From Chitinophagales bacterium (GTDB lineage: Bacteria > Bacteroidota > Bacteroidia > Chitinophagales > Chitinophagaceae): 61,049 nt of DNA. Numbering within the stretch: the stretch's first letter is position 1; each line of letters opens with the position of its first letter. Below the pieces are notes generated by a model, which worked only from the letters and a program-made list of their open reading frames with translations, did no database searches and was not told the origin of the DNA. Where the stretch lies: the NCBI GenBank assembly GCA_026931905.1, contig JAIXLB010000040.1:1-61049 (forward strand), read 5' to 3'. Of this stretch, positions 42,960-52,164 are shown in pieces. Both the position numbers and the translations under genes were made by a program.

Positions 42960-43985
42960 TTATTTTGAAGTCCAGGTTCTTAATCCATTTTTAGTAAGAG
43001 AGTAAGGCTTTACTTCGCCACCAAAGGTTTTCAGAGTTTCTATAACATTATATCTTGAATTGGCGGGGCAATAAAAAATCATAAATCCGCCGCCGCCTGC
43101 ACCACTTATTTTACCTCCAGTAGCACCAGCTTTTTTTGCAGCTTCATAAATATTTTCTATGTTGGTGTTAGAAATATTGTTTGCCATTTTTCTTTTTTGT
43201 TGAAAACCAAAATCCAAAATTCTTCCAAACTCATTTAAGTTACCTTTAAGCAATGCTTCTTTCATCATTTTAGCTTGCTCTTTTAATTGGTGCATGGCTT
43301 CTATGCTTTTTTCGTTTTTGCTTACTACATTTTTTTGCTGTTCTTTTATAATAGTTGCACTTTCTCTGCTTGTTGCAGTAAAATACAATACCAAATTATT
43401 TTCTAATTCACTTAAATATTCTGGTCTTATTCGTAAAGGGTTTACAATTACTTTATCATTATCATAAAATTCCATAAAATTTACACCACCAAAAGTTGCT
43501 GCATATTGATCTTGTTTGCCACCTGCTAATTTCAAATCATTTCTTTCTATTTCGTAAGCATAGTGTGCTATATCGTAATCACCTAAAGGAAGTTTTAGCA
43601 TTTCTACAAATGCACCAATAATGGCTACTACCAAAGTTGATGAAGTGCCTAAACCACTTCCTGCAGGAGCATCTACATAAGTGCTTAACCTAAAATTTTG
43701 TTGCGGAATACTATAATCTTTTTGAATACGATTGTAAACGCCTTTTAGTAAATCTAATTTTCCATTAATGGGTAGTTCATTATTCCAATCAAAATGCTCC
43801 GTTTCGTTTCTATCTAAAGTTTGAATTGTAATTCCTTTTTTATCTGTAATTTCTATAGATGCATTGGCACTTAAAGAAATAGTTGCATTGAGTATTGCTC
43901 CTCCAAACTCATCACTGTAAGGGCTTACATCTGTTCCTCCTCCTGCCAAACCAATTCTTAATGGTGCTTTACTTCTATAAATCAT
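42960..43985 (-). CDS. hddA: D-glycero-alpha-D-manno-heptose 7-phosphate 1-kinase
   Basis: 341 residues, GHMP kinase. Motif 1 appears in KAPLRIGLAGGGTDVSPY (about 5-22), motif 2 in DAPAGSGLGTSSTLVVAIIG (about 109-128) and motif 3 in GGKISGAGGGGFMIFYC near the C-terminus. HddA phosphorylates C1 in the alpha configuration, the branch that leads to GDP-D,D-heptose for S-layer or surface glycan rather than LPS inner core. The guanylyltransferase hddC is not in the window. It lies between panB (15-base gap) and gmhA (16-base gap). Confidence 0.9.
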   Translation of the reverse strand: MIYRSKAPLRIGLAGGGTDVSPYSDEFGGAILNATISLSANASIEITDKKGITIQTLDRNETEHFDWNNELPINGKLDLLKGVYNRIQKDYSIPQQNFRLSTYVDAPAGSGLGTSSTLVVAIIGAFVEMLKLPLGDYDIAHYAYEIERNDLKLAGGKQDQYAATFGGVNFMEFYDNDKVIVNPLRIRPEYLSELENNLVLYFTATSRESATIIKEQQKNVVSKNEKSIEAMHQLKEQAKMMKEALLKGNLNEFGRILDFGFQQKRKMANNISNTNIENIYEAAKKAGATGGKISGAGGGGFMIFYCPANSRYNVIETLKTFGGEVKPYSLTKNGLRTWTSK

Positions 43986-44000
43986 AAGTAAAAAAATATT

Positions 44001-44816
44001 TTAATAGCTTTCGCTTTCGTTGGGAAAATCTTTGCTTTTAACATCTGTTATATATTCTTGAACTGCCTTTGTTGCTAAGGCTGCAATATTCAAATACTGA
44101 CGCAAAAATCTTGGTTTAAATTCTGTGTTAATGCCAAGCATATCGTGTAAAACCAAAACTTGTCCATCGCAAAAATTGCCTGCACCAATACCAATAGTAG
44201 GAATTAAAACACTTTCACTTACTTCTTTTGCAAGAGTAGCAGGAATTTTTTCTAAAACAACAGCAAAGCATCCTGCTTGTTGCAATAATAGAATATCGTT
44301 TTTTAATTTTAAAGCTTCTGCCTCTTCTTTTGCACGAACAGTGTAAGTACCAAATTTGTAAATACTTTGAGGGGTTAAACCCAAATGCCCCATTACAGGA
44401 ATGCCAGCACTTACAATTTTTTTTACACTTTCAATTACTTCTTCACCGCCTTCTAATTTTATGGCATGTGCACCTGTTTCTTTCATAATTCTAATAGCAG
44501 ATGCAAGAGCTATATCGCTATTGCTTTGATATGTTCCAAAGGGTAAATCTACTACAACCAAACATCTGTTAATAGCTCTCACAACACTTTGTGCGTGGTA
44601 AATCATTTGGTCTAATGTAATAGGTAATGTAGTTTCATGACCAGCCATTACATTGCTTGCACTATCGCCTACAAGAATTACATCAATACCTGCACCATCA
44701 ACAATTTTTGCAAATGAAAAATCGTAAGCAGTAAGCATAGAAATTTTTTCTCCTGCTTGTTTCATTTTTTGTAAAGTATTGGTTGTAATTTTCTTTACTT
44801 CTTTATGAATTGACAT
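44001..44816 (-). CDS. panB: 3-methyl-2-oxobutanoate hydroxymethyltransferase
   Basis: 271 residues, the usual size. It adds a hydroxymethyl group from methylene-THF to ketoisovalerate, the first step to pantothenate and CoA. Signatures: [39 protein letters not shown] (the metal/substrate Asp), [26 protein letters not shown] and [20 protein letters not shown]. It heads a minus-strand run with the heptose genes; the shared transcript with sugar genes is an unusual mix. Confidence 0.96.
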   Translation of the reverse strand: MSIHKEVKKITTNTLQKMKQAGEKISMLTAYDFSFAKIVDGAGIDVILVGDSASNVMAGHETTLPITLDQMIYHAQSVVRAINRCLVVVDLPFGTYQSNSDIALASAIRIMKETGAHAIKLEGGEEVIESVKKIVSAGIPVMGHLGLTPQSIYKFGTYTVRAKEEAEALKLKNDILLLQQAGCFAVVLEKIPATLAKEVSESVLIPTIGIGAGNFCDGQVLVLHDMLGINTEFKPRFLRQYLNIAALATKAVQEYITDVKSKDFPNESESY

Positions 44817-44893
44817 TATATTTTTAATAAAATTTTATACAATAATTACCGATGTAAAAGTAAAGTTTAGTTGTTAAATGTTAATAATATGCT

Positions 44894-46393
44894 TTACCAA
44901 TAAACTCCAATTAACAAAGCAATAGCACATACAACAAGTAAAATAAATAAAAATGGTGTAATAAATTTCAACCATACTTTAGTATTGATATTTACCATAG
45001 CAATAGAAGGTAAAAACAAACCTGTTGGAGTAATAAAGCCCATGATTCCCATACCATACAAATAACTATTTACAATTTCTCTGCCTGGTACATTTACAAT
45101 TAAAGCCAATGCTCCTAAAATGGGCATGGTTAAAACTGCCATTCCTGATGATGATGAAATAAATAAAGTAAGAACAATATATACGCCCAAAATCATTATA
45201 ATAAAAAGAGCAGCAGGTAAATTTCCAGTAATTTTTGCTGTGTAAAATAAAAGTGTATCGCTAATATTTCCTTCATTTAAAATTACTGTTATGCCTCTTG
45301 CAATACCTACAATAAATGCAACTGCCAAAAGGCTTTCAGCTCCTTTTATAAATTGATTAATAAATTCTTCTTCTTTTATTTTGGTGATAAAAAACAATAA
45401 CAAAGCTGCTCCAAAAAACAGCATTGTAATTTCTAATAACCACCAATCAAAAAATATAACACCTGCAATCATTATTAAAAATGAACTTCCAAAAATGGTT
45501 AATAACAATTTTGTTTGTAGCGATAGTTTTGTTTCTTGTATTTCATTTACCTCTAACGCTTCGTAAGTTGAAATAGCGTTGTTGTTGTATTTTAAAACCA
45601 AAGAATTTGCCTGATTTTTTTTTACTTTTTTAGCATATTTCAAAATATACCAAATAAGTAATGATGTAGTAATTACATACATAATTAATCTTTCGTAAAT
45701 GCCATCAATCCAGTTTAAACCTGCTGCATTTGAACCAATGATAGTAGAAAATGGATTACTGAAAGAAGACAAGCCTCCAATTTGTGAGCCTCCAAAAATT
45801 ACAGCAACAGGCACCAACAAATCGTAGCCAGCAGCTAAAAATAAAGGCACTAATACAGGATAAAAAACCAAGGTTTCTTCTGCCATACCATACGATGAAC
45901 CTCCAAATGAAAACAATGCAGTTAAAATAATTATCAGCATTTGTTCTTTGCCTTTTAGCTTATGCGATAAGTATGTAATACCTTTAAACATAGCTCCTGT
46001 TTCATTAAACACATGAATAAAACCACCCATTACAAGTATGAGTAACACAATATCTATAGCTTCATAAACTCCTTTGATGGGTGCTCCTAATAAATTTAAA
46101 AAAGTAGCTCTGTTGCTTTTAATGGGTTGATAAGTATTAGGAATGGAAACAGGTTTTGAAATATCTTTTGAAGTGAATTTTTCCAATGGTATTAACACCT
46201 GTAAGCTATCTAATGTTTTTTGGGTTAATGGTACATATACATTTGTTCCATTGCTTGTTATGGCAAAAGTATTTTCTACAACAGATAATTTATTGTAAGT
46301 ACCAGCAGGAACAAACCAAGTAGCAATGGCTGCAATAATGGTTACAAACAATAAAATGGTTATAGGGTTTAAAACTTTTTTTTCTGGAACCAT
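44894..46393 (-). CDS. YfcC/DcuC-family transporter
   Basis: 499 residues with about 11-12 membrane helices. The N-terminal PITILLFVTIIAAIATWFVPAGTYNKL is the family's usual opening (pfam C4-dicarboxylate anaerobic carrier, YfcC subgroup). MGGFIHVFNETGAMFKGITYL, a GGSSYGMAEETLVFYPVL block and GIMGFITPTGLFLPSIAMVNI are also conserved. The substrate could be a basic amino acid or dicarboxylate; not decided. It is in the inner membrane. It is upstream of panB by 77 bases on the same strand, possibly read into it. Confidence 0.9.
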   Translation of the reverse strand: MVPEKKVLNPITILLFVTIIAAIATWFVPAGTYNKLSVVENTFAITSNGTNVYVPLTQKTLDSLQVLIPLEKFTSKDISKPVSIPNTYQPIKSNRATFLNLLGAPIKGVYEAIDIVLLILVMGGFIHVFNETGAMFKGITYLSHKLKGKEQMLIIILTALFSFGGSSYGMAEETLVFYPVLVPLFLAAGYDLLVPVAVIFGGSQIGGLSSFSNPFSTIIGSNAAGLNWIDGIYERLIMYVITTSLLIWYILKYAKKVKKNQANSLVLKYNNNAISTYEALEVNEIQETKLSLQTKLLLTIFGSSFLIMIAGVIFFDWWLLEITMLFFGAALLLFFITKIKEEEFINQFIKGAESLLAVAFIVGIARGITVILNEGNISDTLLFYTAKITGNLPAALFIIMILGVYIVLTLFISSSSGMAVLTMPILGALALIVNVPGREIVNSYLYGMGIMGFITPTGLFLPSIAMVNINTKVWLKFITPFLFILLVVCAIALLIGVYW

Positions 46394-46551
46394 GTTTTTC
46401 TTGAGTTATTAATAGAACAATAATACAAAAAGCAATTTTAAAATGGAATAGATAGCCATTTCACTTATAAAAAAGTTACTAACAATTAAAATAAAAATTA
46501 AACTTATCCCCCAAGTAAATTTTTCAAAGTTGCATAGCTTATTTTGCAGCC

Positions 46552-48864
46552 ATGCAAGATTATTTATCAGGATTAAACCAACCACAAAGAGAAGCTGTAG
46601 AATACATTAATGGACCATTAATGATTATTGCAGGTGCAGGCAGTGGTAAAACAAAAGTGCTTACAACTCGTATTGCTCACATAATGGCAAATGGCGTAGA
46701 TGCTTTTAATATTTTGGCATTAACTTTTACCAATAAAGCTGCTGCCGAAATGAAAGAAAGAATTGAAAAAATTTTAGGTAATAACGAAGCAAGAAATTTA
46801 TACATAGGCACTTTTCATAGCGTGTTTGCAAGAATTTTAAGAGTAGAAGCACATAAATTAGGCTACCCTAATAACTTTACTATTTATGATACTGAAGATA
46901 GCAGAAGCGTTTTAAAAACTGTTATTACAGAAATGAATTTAGATATTAAGCAGTACAAACCTAATATTATTCATAATAGAATTTCTGCTGCAAAAAATGC
47001 TTTAGTAAATTACCTGGAATATAATGAAGACACTAATTTAAAACAAGAAGATGCAAAAGCAAACAGACCAGCAACTGGAAAAATTTATAAAGCATACGCA
47101 GAGCGTTGTTTTAAAAATGGAGCAATGGATTTTGATGATTTGCTTTTAAAAATGTATGAATTATTAAAAAACAACAACGATGTTTTATTAAAATATCAAC
47201 ACAGGTTTAAGTATGTATTAATTGACGAGTATCAAGACACTAACCCGGTACAATATCAAATAACCAAACTTTTGGCTGCTGTATATGAAAACATTTGTGT
47301 AGTAGGCGATGATGCACAAAGCATTTATAGTTTTAGAGGTGCTACTATTAAAAATATTTTACAATTTCAAACAGATTATAATGATGTAAAAGTGATAAAA
47401 CTTGAACAAAATTATAGAAGCACTCAAAGCATTTTAAAAGTTGCCAATAGTGTTATTGAAAATAATAAAGGGCAATTACCCAAAGAATTATGGACAGAAA
47501 ATGAAGAAGGCGATAAAATTAAAATTGTAAAAACTGCTACTGATAATGAAGAAGGAAAATTTGTTGCAGATTCTATTAAAGAGCAACAGTTAAGATACCA
47601 TTATAGCAATAATGATTTTGCTATTTTATACAGAACAAATGCTCAAAGTCGTTCGTTTGAAGAAAGCCTTAGAAAACAAGGAATTGGTTATCGTATTTAT
47701 GGAGGCATTAGTTTTTATCAAAGAAAAGAAATAAAAGACATGATTGCGTATTTGCGATTAATTGTAAATACACAAGATGAAGAGGCGTTGAAACGTATTA
47801 TTAATTATCCTGTAAGAGGCATTGGAAAAACAAGTATAGAAAAGCTTACTATCATTGCAAGAGAGCAAAACTTATCCATGTTTCAAGTACTGGAACGTGC
47901 AGCAGAATTTGGTTTTAAAGCAGGCACCTTAGAGGCTTTGCAGGATTTTGTAACAATGATAAAATATTTTCAAAGTATTTTAACTGAAAAAAATGCTTAT
48001 GATGTAGCACAATTGGTAGGCAAACATACTTTATTGGTAAAAGAATTATTCAATGATAAATCTACAGAAGGTTTAGCAAGATACGAGAACGTTCAAGCTT
48101 TATTAAACTCTATAAAAGAATGGACAGAAACACCAGACACAGAAGAGGGAGAAACTTTTTCTAAAAACTTAGGCTCTTACTTACAGCAAATTACTTTACT
48201 TACAGATGCTGATGATGATAATGAAAATGCAGATAAAGTAAAGCTGATGACTATTCACTCAGCAAAAGGTTTGGAGTTTAGTTGTGTATTTGTGGTAGGC
48301 TTAGAAGAAACTTTGTTTCCTAATGCTATGGCTTTAAATACAAGAGAAGAATTGGAAGAAGAAAGAAGATTATTTTATGTAGCAATTACAAGATCCAAAC
48401 AAAAACTATGGATTACTTATGCTAATACAAGGTATAGATTTGGCAATCTTGTACAAAACGAAGAAAGCAGATTTTTAAATGAAATGCCTAATGAGTTTTT
48501 AGATAAAACTTATGCTGGTGCATCAATGCAAAGAAATAATTTTAATGAAGGTTCTGCTTATGAAAGAATGAACAGAGGATTTGGTAATTTTTCAAATCAA
48601 AAAGCCAATGAAAAGAAACCATCTTACTTACCTGTAACTCCTGTAACACCAAAAGTTGCTACTCATATACCAAGTGAAAATTTTGTAGAAAGCGATACTG
48701 CCGATTTGGAAGAAGGACAAAAAGTAGAACATAAAAAATTTGGTTATGGTGTTGTGTTAAAATTAGAAGGCAGCAACCATAATCCTATTGCTACCATAAA
48801 ATTTGATTTGAACGGTGAGAAAAAAATTATGCTGAATTATGCCAAACTAAGAATAGTAAAATAG
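46552..48864 (+). CDS. uvrD: UvrD/PcrA-family ATP-dependent DNA helicase
   Basis: 770 residues. SF1A motifs are in order: Q motif LNQPQREAVEY, Walker A AGAGSGKTKVLTTRI (about 27-41), GTFHSVFARIL, Walker B VLIDEYQDTN, VVGDDAQSIYSFRGA, LEQNYRS, and VI motif AITRSKQKLWITYANTR. The C-terminal end has HKKFGYGVVLKLEG, the Tudor-like module that in PcrA meets RNA polymerase. It unwinds DNA 3' to 5' in repair. It stands alone; a TTATTTTG near-match to the -7 box lies just before its ATG. Confidence 0.96.
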   Translation: MQDYLSGLNQPQREAVEYINGPLMIIAGAGSGKTKVLTTRIAHIMANGVDAFNILALTFTNKAAAEMKERIEKILGNNEARNLYIGTFHSVFARILRVEAHKLGYPNNFTIYDTEDSRSVLKTVITEMNLDIKQYKPNIIHNRISAAKNALVNYLEYNEDTNLKQEDAKANRPATGKIYKAYAERCFKNGAMDFDDLLLKMYELLKNNNDVLLKYQHRFKYVLIDEYQDTNPVQYQITKLLAAVYENICVVGDDAQSIYSFRGATIKNILQFQTDYNDVKVIKLEQNYRSTQSILKVANSVIENNKGQLPKELWTENEEGDKIKIVKTATDNEEGKFVADSIKEQQLRYHYSNNDFAILYRTNAQSRSFEESLRKQGIGYRIYGGISFYQRKEIKDMIAYLRLIVNTQDEEALKRIINYPVRGIGKTSIEKLTIIAREQNLSMFQVLERAAEFGFKAGTLEALQDFVTMIKYFQSILTEKNAYDVAQLVGKHTLLVKELFNDKSTEGLARYENVQALLNSIKEWTETPDTEEGETFSKNLGSYLQQITLLTDADDDNENADKVKLMTIHSAKGLEFSCVFVVGLEETLFPNAMALNTREELEEERRLFYVAITRSKQKLWITYANTRYRFGNLVQNEESRFLNEMPNEFLDKTYAGASMQRNNFNEGSAYERMNRGFGNFSNQKANEKKPSYLPVTPVTPKVATHIPSENFVESDTADLEEGQKVEHKKFGYGVVLKLEGSNHNPIATIKFDLNGEKKIMLNYAKLRIVK

Positions 48865-48898
48865 GGTAGAAGGTTTGTGTGCAAAAAAAAGTTTTCTG

Positions 48899-49423
48899 TT
48901 AATGACACTTAAAATAATCAAAAGGTTCATTACAGTTATTGCAATGATACAAGGCTTTGCAAGGTGTACTGCCAAATCTTGAAACTAATTTTGTATTGTA
49001 AGAATCGCAATGAGGACAAGGTACTGCTTCATCTTGTTGAAATAATTCTGTATCGCAAACAATTTGTTTTTTATTAGGTGGTGCAATGCCATAGGCTTTT
49101 AGTTTTTGTTTGCCTGTTTCAGTCATCCAATCTGTAGTCCATGCAGGTGAAAGTACATTGGTTATTCTAAAATTTTTGAAACCATTTTGTTCTAATTCTG
49201 TTTTAATATTCCAACCAATTAAATCCATAGCAGGGCAGCCAGAATAAGTTGGTGTAATAATTACTTCAATTTCATTTTTATCATTAATAATTACTTCTCT
49301 TAAAATGCCCAAATCTTCAATAGTAATAACAGGAATTTCAGGGTCAGGAATATTTTTCACAACATCCCATACAGCCTTTTTAAGTTCTTCTGCTGATGTA
49401 TTATTATTTTTTGTTTCCTGCAT
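48899..49423 (-). CDS. paaD: Phenylacetyl-CoA epoxidase subunit PaaD (PaaJ)
   Basis: 174 residues. DUF59/MIP18-like N-terminal domain: VKNIPDPEIPVITIEDLGIL, then TPTYSGCPAMDLIGWNI and VLSPAWTTDWM. The C-terminal zinc-type domain has CPHCDSYN and CNNCNEPF with a late CH, plus the conserved GSTPCKALYHC. PaaD is needed for maturation of the PaaABCE ring-epoxidase, probably for its Fe-S cluster. Last gene of the paa run, 21 bases after paaC. Confidence 0.95.
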   Translation of the reverse strand: MQETKNNNTSAEELKKAVWDVVKNIPDPEIPVITIEDLGILREVIINDKNEIEVIITPTYSGCPAMDLIGWNIKTELEQNGFKNFRITNVLSPAWTTDWMTETGKQKLKAYGIAPPNKKQIVCDTELFQQDEAVPCPHCDSYNTKLVSRFGSTPCKALYHCNNCNEPFDYFKCH

Positions 49424-49444
49424 TATTAAAGAATTAAAAGTATA

Positions 49445-50203
49445 TTACCAAGTTGCATTAGGATATGTTCTTTGTAAATATTGCATTTCGGTTAAAATAT
49501 AACCTAAGTGTTCAGTATGTTTTCCTGTTTTGCCTCCTGTGTGTGAAAAATTATTTGTAGAGAAAGAAAGCATTGCTTCATTCAATACAGCAGCTACTTT
49601 TTCTTCCCATTTTTTTTGAATAGTTGCCATATCAATTTGCATTGCTTGCTCATAATTTGCAGCAATAAAAACTTCTCCTGTATAATCTTTCAAAAAATCA
49701 AGAGCTTGCTGCATACGCTGGTTACTTTCTTTTGTTCCATCTCCCAAACGAATAACCCATTCGCCACTCCAACGAACATGGTAGGCTACTTCTTTAATAG
49801 ATTTTGCAGCAATAGCAGCTACTTGCTCATCTTCATTTTGTTGTAATTGTTGGTATAAATAAAATAAAAAAGTAGAGATATAAAACTGACGTAATACAGT
49901 ATAAGCCCAATCTTCATTTGGCTGTTCTGCTAATAATAAATTTTTATACTCATGCTCTAATCTTAAATAAGCCAAGCTGTCTTCTGTTGCATTGTTGCCT
50001 ATTAATTCAGCAGCATACTGATAAAAATTTCTGGCTTGTCCTAATAAATCCAATGCAATATTGGTTAATGCAATATCTTGTTCTAAAACTGGTGCATGAC
50101 CACACCATTCACTATTTCTATGCGATAGAATTAAAGCTGTATCTGCAATGTATAATAGATAATTTATTTTATCTTCTTTAGAAACAGTTGTTGTTGATGC
50201 CAT
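49445..50203 (-). CDS. paaC: Phenylacetyl-CoA epoxidase subunit PaaC
   Basis: 252 residues. A ferritin-like all-helical subunit that lacks a full di-iron set and stabilises catalytic PaaA. Visible: YIADTALILSHRNSEWCGHAP, TNIALDLLGQARNFYQYAAEL (Leu-Gly-Gln-Ala-Arg block), EVAYHVRWSGEWVIRLGDGT, and the C-terminal GGKTGKHTEHLGYILTEMQY. Its start ATG is 63 bases downstream of paaB. It is positioned in the operon as in other paa clusters. Confidence 0.95.
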   Translation of the reverse strand: MASTTTVSKEDKINYLLYIADTALILSHRNSEWCGHAPVLEQDIALTNIALDLLGQARNFYQYAAELIGNNATEDSLAYLRLEHEYKNLLLAEQPNEDWAYTVLRQFYISTFLFYLYQQLQQNEDEQVAAIAAKSIKEVAYHVRWSGEWVIRLGDGTKESNQRMQQALDFLKDYTGEVFIAANYEQAMQIDMATIQKKWEEKVAAVLNEAMLSFSTNNFSHTGGKTGKHTEHLGYILTEMQYLQRTYPNATW

Positions 50204-50266
50204 TGATTATTGTATTTAATCGTGTAGTTTAAAAATTCAATTTTTCTTTTTATAAAAAAATTGATG

Positions 50267-50629
50267 TTACATGTGATCTACTTCTTTAGGTAATTTATAA
50301 AAAGTAGGATGACGATAAATTTTATTTTCTGCAGGTTCAAATAATTCACCAGCTTCTTCAGGATTGCTGGCAGTAATATTTTTACTTTCTACTACCCAAA
50401 TACTTACACCTTCTAATCTTCTTGTATAAACATCTCTTGCATTTTCAATAGCCATTTGTGCATCTGCAGCATGAAGGCTTCCTACATGTTTGTGGTCTAA
50501 GCCTTGTTTGCTACGAATAAAAACCTCCCAAAGAGGCCATGCTATATTTTGTTCATTTTTATTAGATACTCCTCCTTCTTCAATCTCTCCATAATCGCCA
50601 TAAAAATGTTTGGTTATAAAATTTTTCAT
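50267..50629 (-). CDS. paaB: Phenylacetyl-CoA epoxidase subunit PaaB
   Basis: 120 residues, a little longer than the usual 95 by an N-terminal lead of about 25 (NFITKHFYGDYGEIEEGG). The core is clear: WPLWEVFIRSKQGLDHKHVG, SLHAADAQMAIENARDVYTR, and WVVESKNITASNPEEAGELF. PaaB is a small bridging subunit in the epoxidase complex. It is separated from paaA by an extra lipoprotein gene (50641-51069). Confidence 0.94.
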   Translation of the reverse strand: MKNFITKHFYGDYGEIEEGGVSNKNEQNIAWPLWEVFIRSKQGLDHKHVGSLHAADAQMAIENARDVYTRRLEGVSIWVVESKNITASNPEEAGELFEPAENKIYRHPTFYKLPKEVDHM

Positions 50630-50640
50630 TGTGTTGTATT

Positions 50641-51069
50641 TTAGTTGGTTATTTCAATTACATAATTTCTTACAAAAACAGTATCGTTTTTAGTATTATC
50701 TTCTCCTTGATAATATTTGTAAAATTTCATTACTGTTTTGCCGGTTTTAATGGGTGTAATTTCAATTTCTTTATTTATAGAACCACCATCCATATCTGGT
50801 GGGCTGTTATCAATGGTTTTTATGGTTGCTAATTTTACAATATTGCTACTATCGCTTATAGTATAGTTGGTACTATTTTCTACAGCACAACCTCTACAAG
50901 TTCCATCAAAAATTACTAATGTATCAGTTAGCTTTACTGTATTGATAATTGAATCTGCTTGTAAACTAATTCTTGTATCAGGCTTTTGGTTTATTTCTTT
51001 GTTGTTACTATTGTTGGTGCAACTTGTAATAATTATTAAAAAAGAAAATAAAAAAACTATTTTTTTCAT
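50641..51069 (-). CDS. Unknown lipoprotein inserted in the paa operon
   Basis: About 142 residues from ATG 51069 (MKKIVFLFSFLIIITSC, lipobox ITSC with Cys near 17). The start codon lies one base after the paaA stop, and the gene ends 11 bases before paaB. An upstream extension of the frame reads inside paaA and lacks a signal. The mature part is beta-rich, with DTLVIFDGTCRGCAVENST (two close cysteines), DMDGGSINKEIEITPIKTGK, and ends YVIEI. This pattern is faintly like chagasin/Ig-like inhibitors, but key motifs are missing. Function unknown. It is not part of known paa operons. Confidence 0.82.
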   Translation of the reverse strand: MKKIVFLFSFLIIITSCTNNSNNKEINQKPDTRISLQADSIINTVKLTDTLVIFDGTCRGCAVENSTNYTISDSSNIVKLATIKTIDNSPPDMDGGSINKEIEITPIKTGKTVMKFYKYYQGEDNTKNDTVFVRNYVIEITN

Positions 51070-51070
51070 G

Positions 51071-52012
51071 TTATGCTGCTTTATTTTTTTCTTTTTGTTT
51101 TCTGGCATGTGCTAATGCAGCTTCTCTTACCCATGCTCCATTTTCATGAGCTTTACGTCTAGCATTTAATCTTTGTTTGTTGCAGGGTCCATTTCCTTTA
51201 ACAACGTTCCAAAATTCATCCCAATTAATTGCTCCAAAATCGTAAGAAGAAGTTTTTTCATTCCATTTTAAATCGGGGTCGGGCAAAGTCATTCCTAAAA
51301 CCTTTACTTGTTCTGCAATCATATCTACAAATTGCTGACGAAGTTCATCGTTGGTTTTTCTTTTTATTTTCCATTTCATGCTTTGCTCTGTATTAGCACT
51401 TTCGCTGTCTGTAGGTCCAAACATCATTAAACTGGGCCACCACCATCTGTTAATAGCATCTTGACACATGGCTTGTTGTTCTTTAGTGCCTTTACTTAAT
51501 ACATATAAGATATCGAAACCCTGACGTTGATGAAAACTTTCTTCTTTACAAATTCTTACCATGCCTCTTGAATAAGGAGCATAAGAGGTGCGTGTAAGCA
51601 TTACTTGGTTTACAATGGCAGCACCATCAACCAACCAACCTATTGCACCCATATCTGCCCATGTTAAAGTAGGATAATTAAATATGGAAGAATATTTTGC
51701 TTTGCCACTGTGCAATTGGTCTATCATTTCATCTCTGCTAATACCTAATGTTTCTGCAGCAGAATAAAGGTATAAACCATGTCCTGCTTCATCTTGAATT
51801 TTTGCTAATAAAATGGCTTTTCGTTTTAAAGATGGTGCTCTTGTTATCCAATTTCCTTCAGGCAACATACCTACTACTTCGCTATGAGCATGTTGGCTTA
51901 TTTGCCTGATGTTTGTTTTTCTGTATGCTTCTGGCATCCAATCTTTAGGCTCAATTTTTATTTCATTATCAATTTTATATTGAAAAATTTCTTCTAATTT
52001 TTTCAATTCCAT
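51071..52012 (-). CDS. paaA: Phenylacetyl-CoA epoxidase catalytic subunit PaaA
   Basis: 313 residues. A di-iron oxygenase-type subunit that epoxidises the ring of phenylacetyl-CoA. The Glu/His iron ligands are visible in the pairs [20 protein letters not shown] (ExxH) and [17 protein letters not shown] (ExxH). Other blocks: [34 protein letters not shown] and [15 protein letters not shown]. It is the first gene of the operon, with a TATATTTG promoter box 19 bases upstream. The ferredoxin-type reductase subunit PaaE and the ligase PaaK are not in the window. Confidence 0.96.
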   Translation of the reverse strand: MELKKLEEIFQYKIDNEIKIEPKDWMPEAYRKTNIRQISQHAHSEVVGMLPEGNWITRAPSLKRKAILLAKIQDEAGHGLYLYSAAETLGISRDEMIDQLHSGKAKYSSIFNYPTLTWADMGAIGWLVDGAAIVNQVMLTRTSYAPYSRGMVRICKEESFHQRQGFDILYVLSKGTKEQQAMCQDAINRWWWPSLMMFGPTDSESANTEQSMKWKIKRKTNDELRQQFVDMIAEQVKVLGMTLPDPDLKWNEKTSSYDFGAINWDEFWNVVKGNGPCNKQRLNARRKAHENGAWVREAALAHARKQKEKNKAA

Positions 52013-52031
52013 AATATTATTTTTTGGATTT

Positions 52032-52039
52032 CAAATATA
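52032..52039 (-). promoter_or_regulatory. TAnnTTTG -7 box of the paa operon
   Basis: Reverse strand TATATTTG, exact consensus, 19 bases before the paaA ATG. No obvious TetR/PaaR-type inverted repeat was seen next to it. Confidence 0.55.
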
Positions 52040-52164
52040 AAAGTAATGCAAGTATTTGTTGTAAAATTCTAAACAAAAACTTATTGCTTTAAAGGTAGTA
52101 TTTTTATTTAATACAGTTTGGTAGATTTTTTTTAGTTTTATAATTCAAGCAGTAACAACGTATT

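Noticed and set aside
50641..51069. Chagasin-family (I42) protease inhibitor
   Set aside because: The general beta-rich layout fits loosely, but the NPTTGY and RPW type motifs are not seen. Left as unknown lipoprotein.
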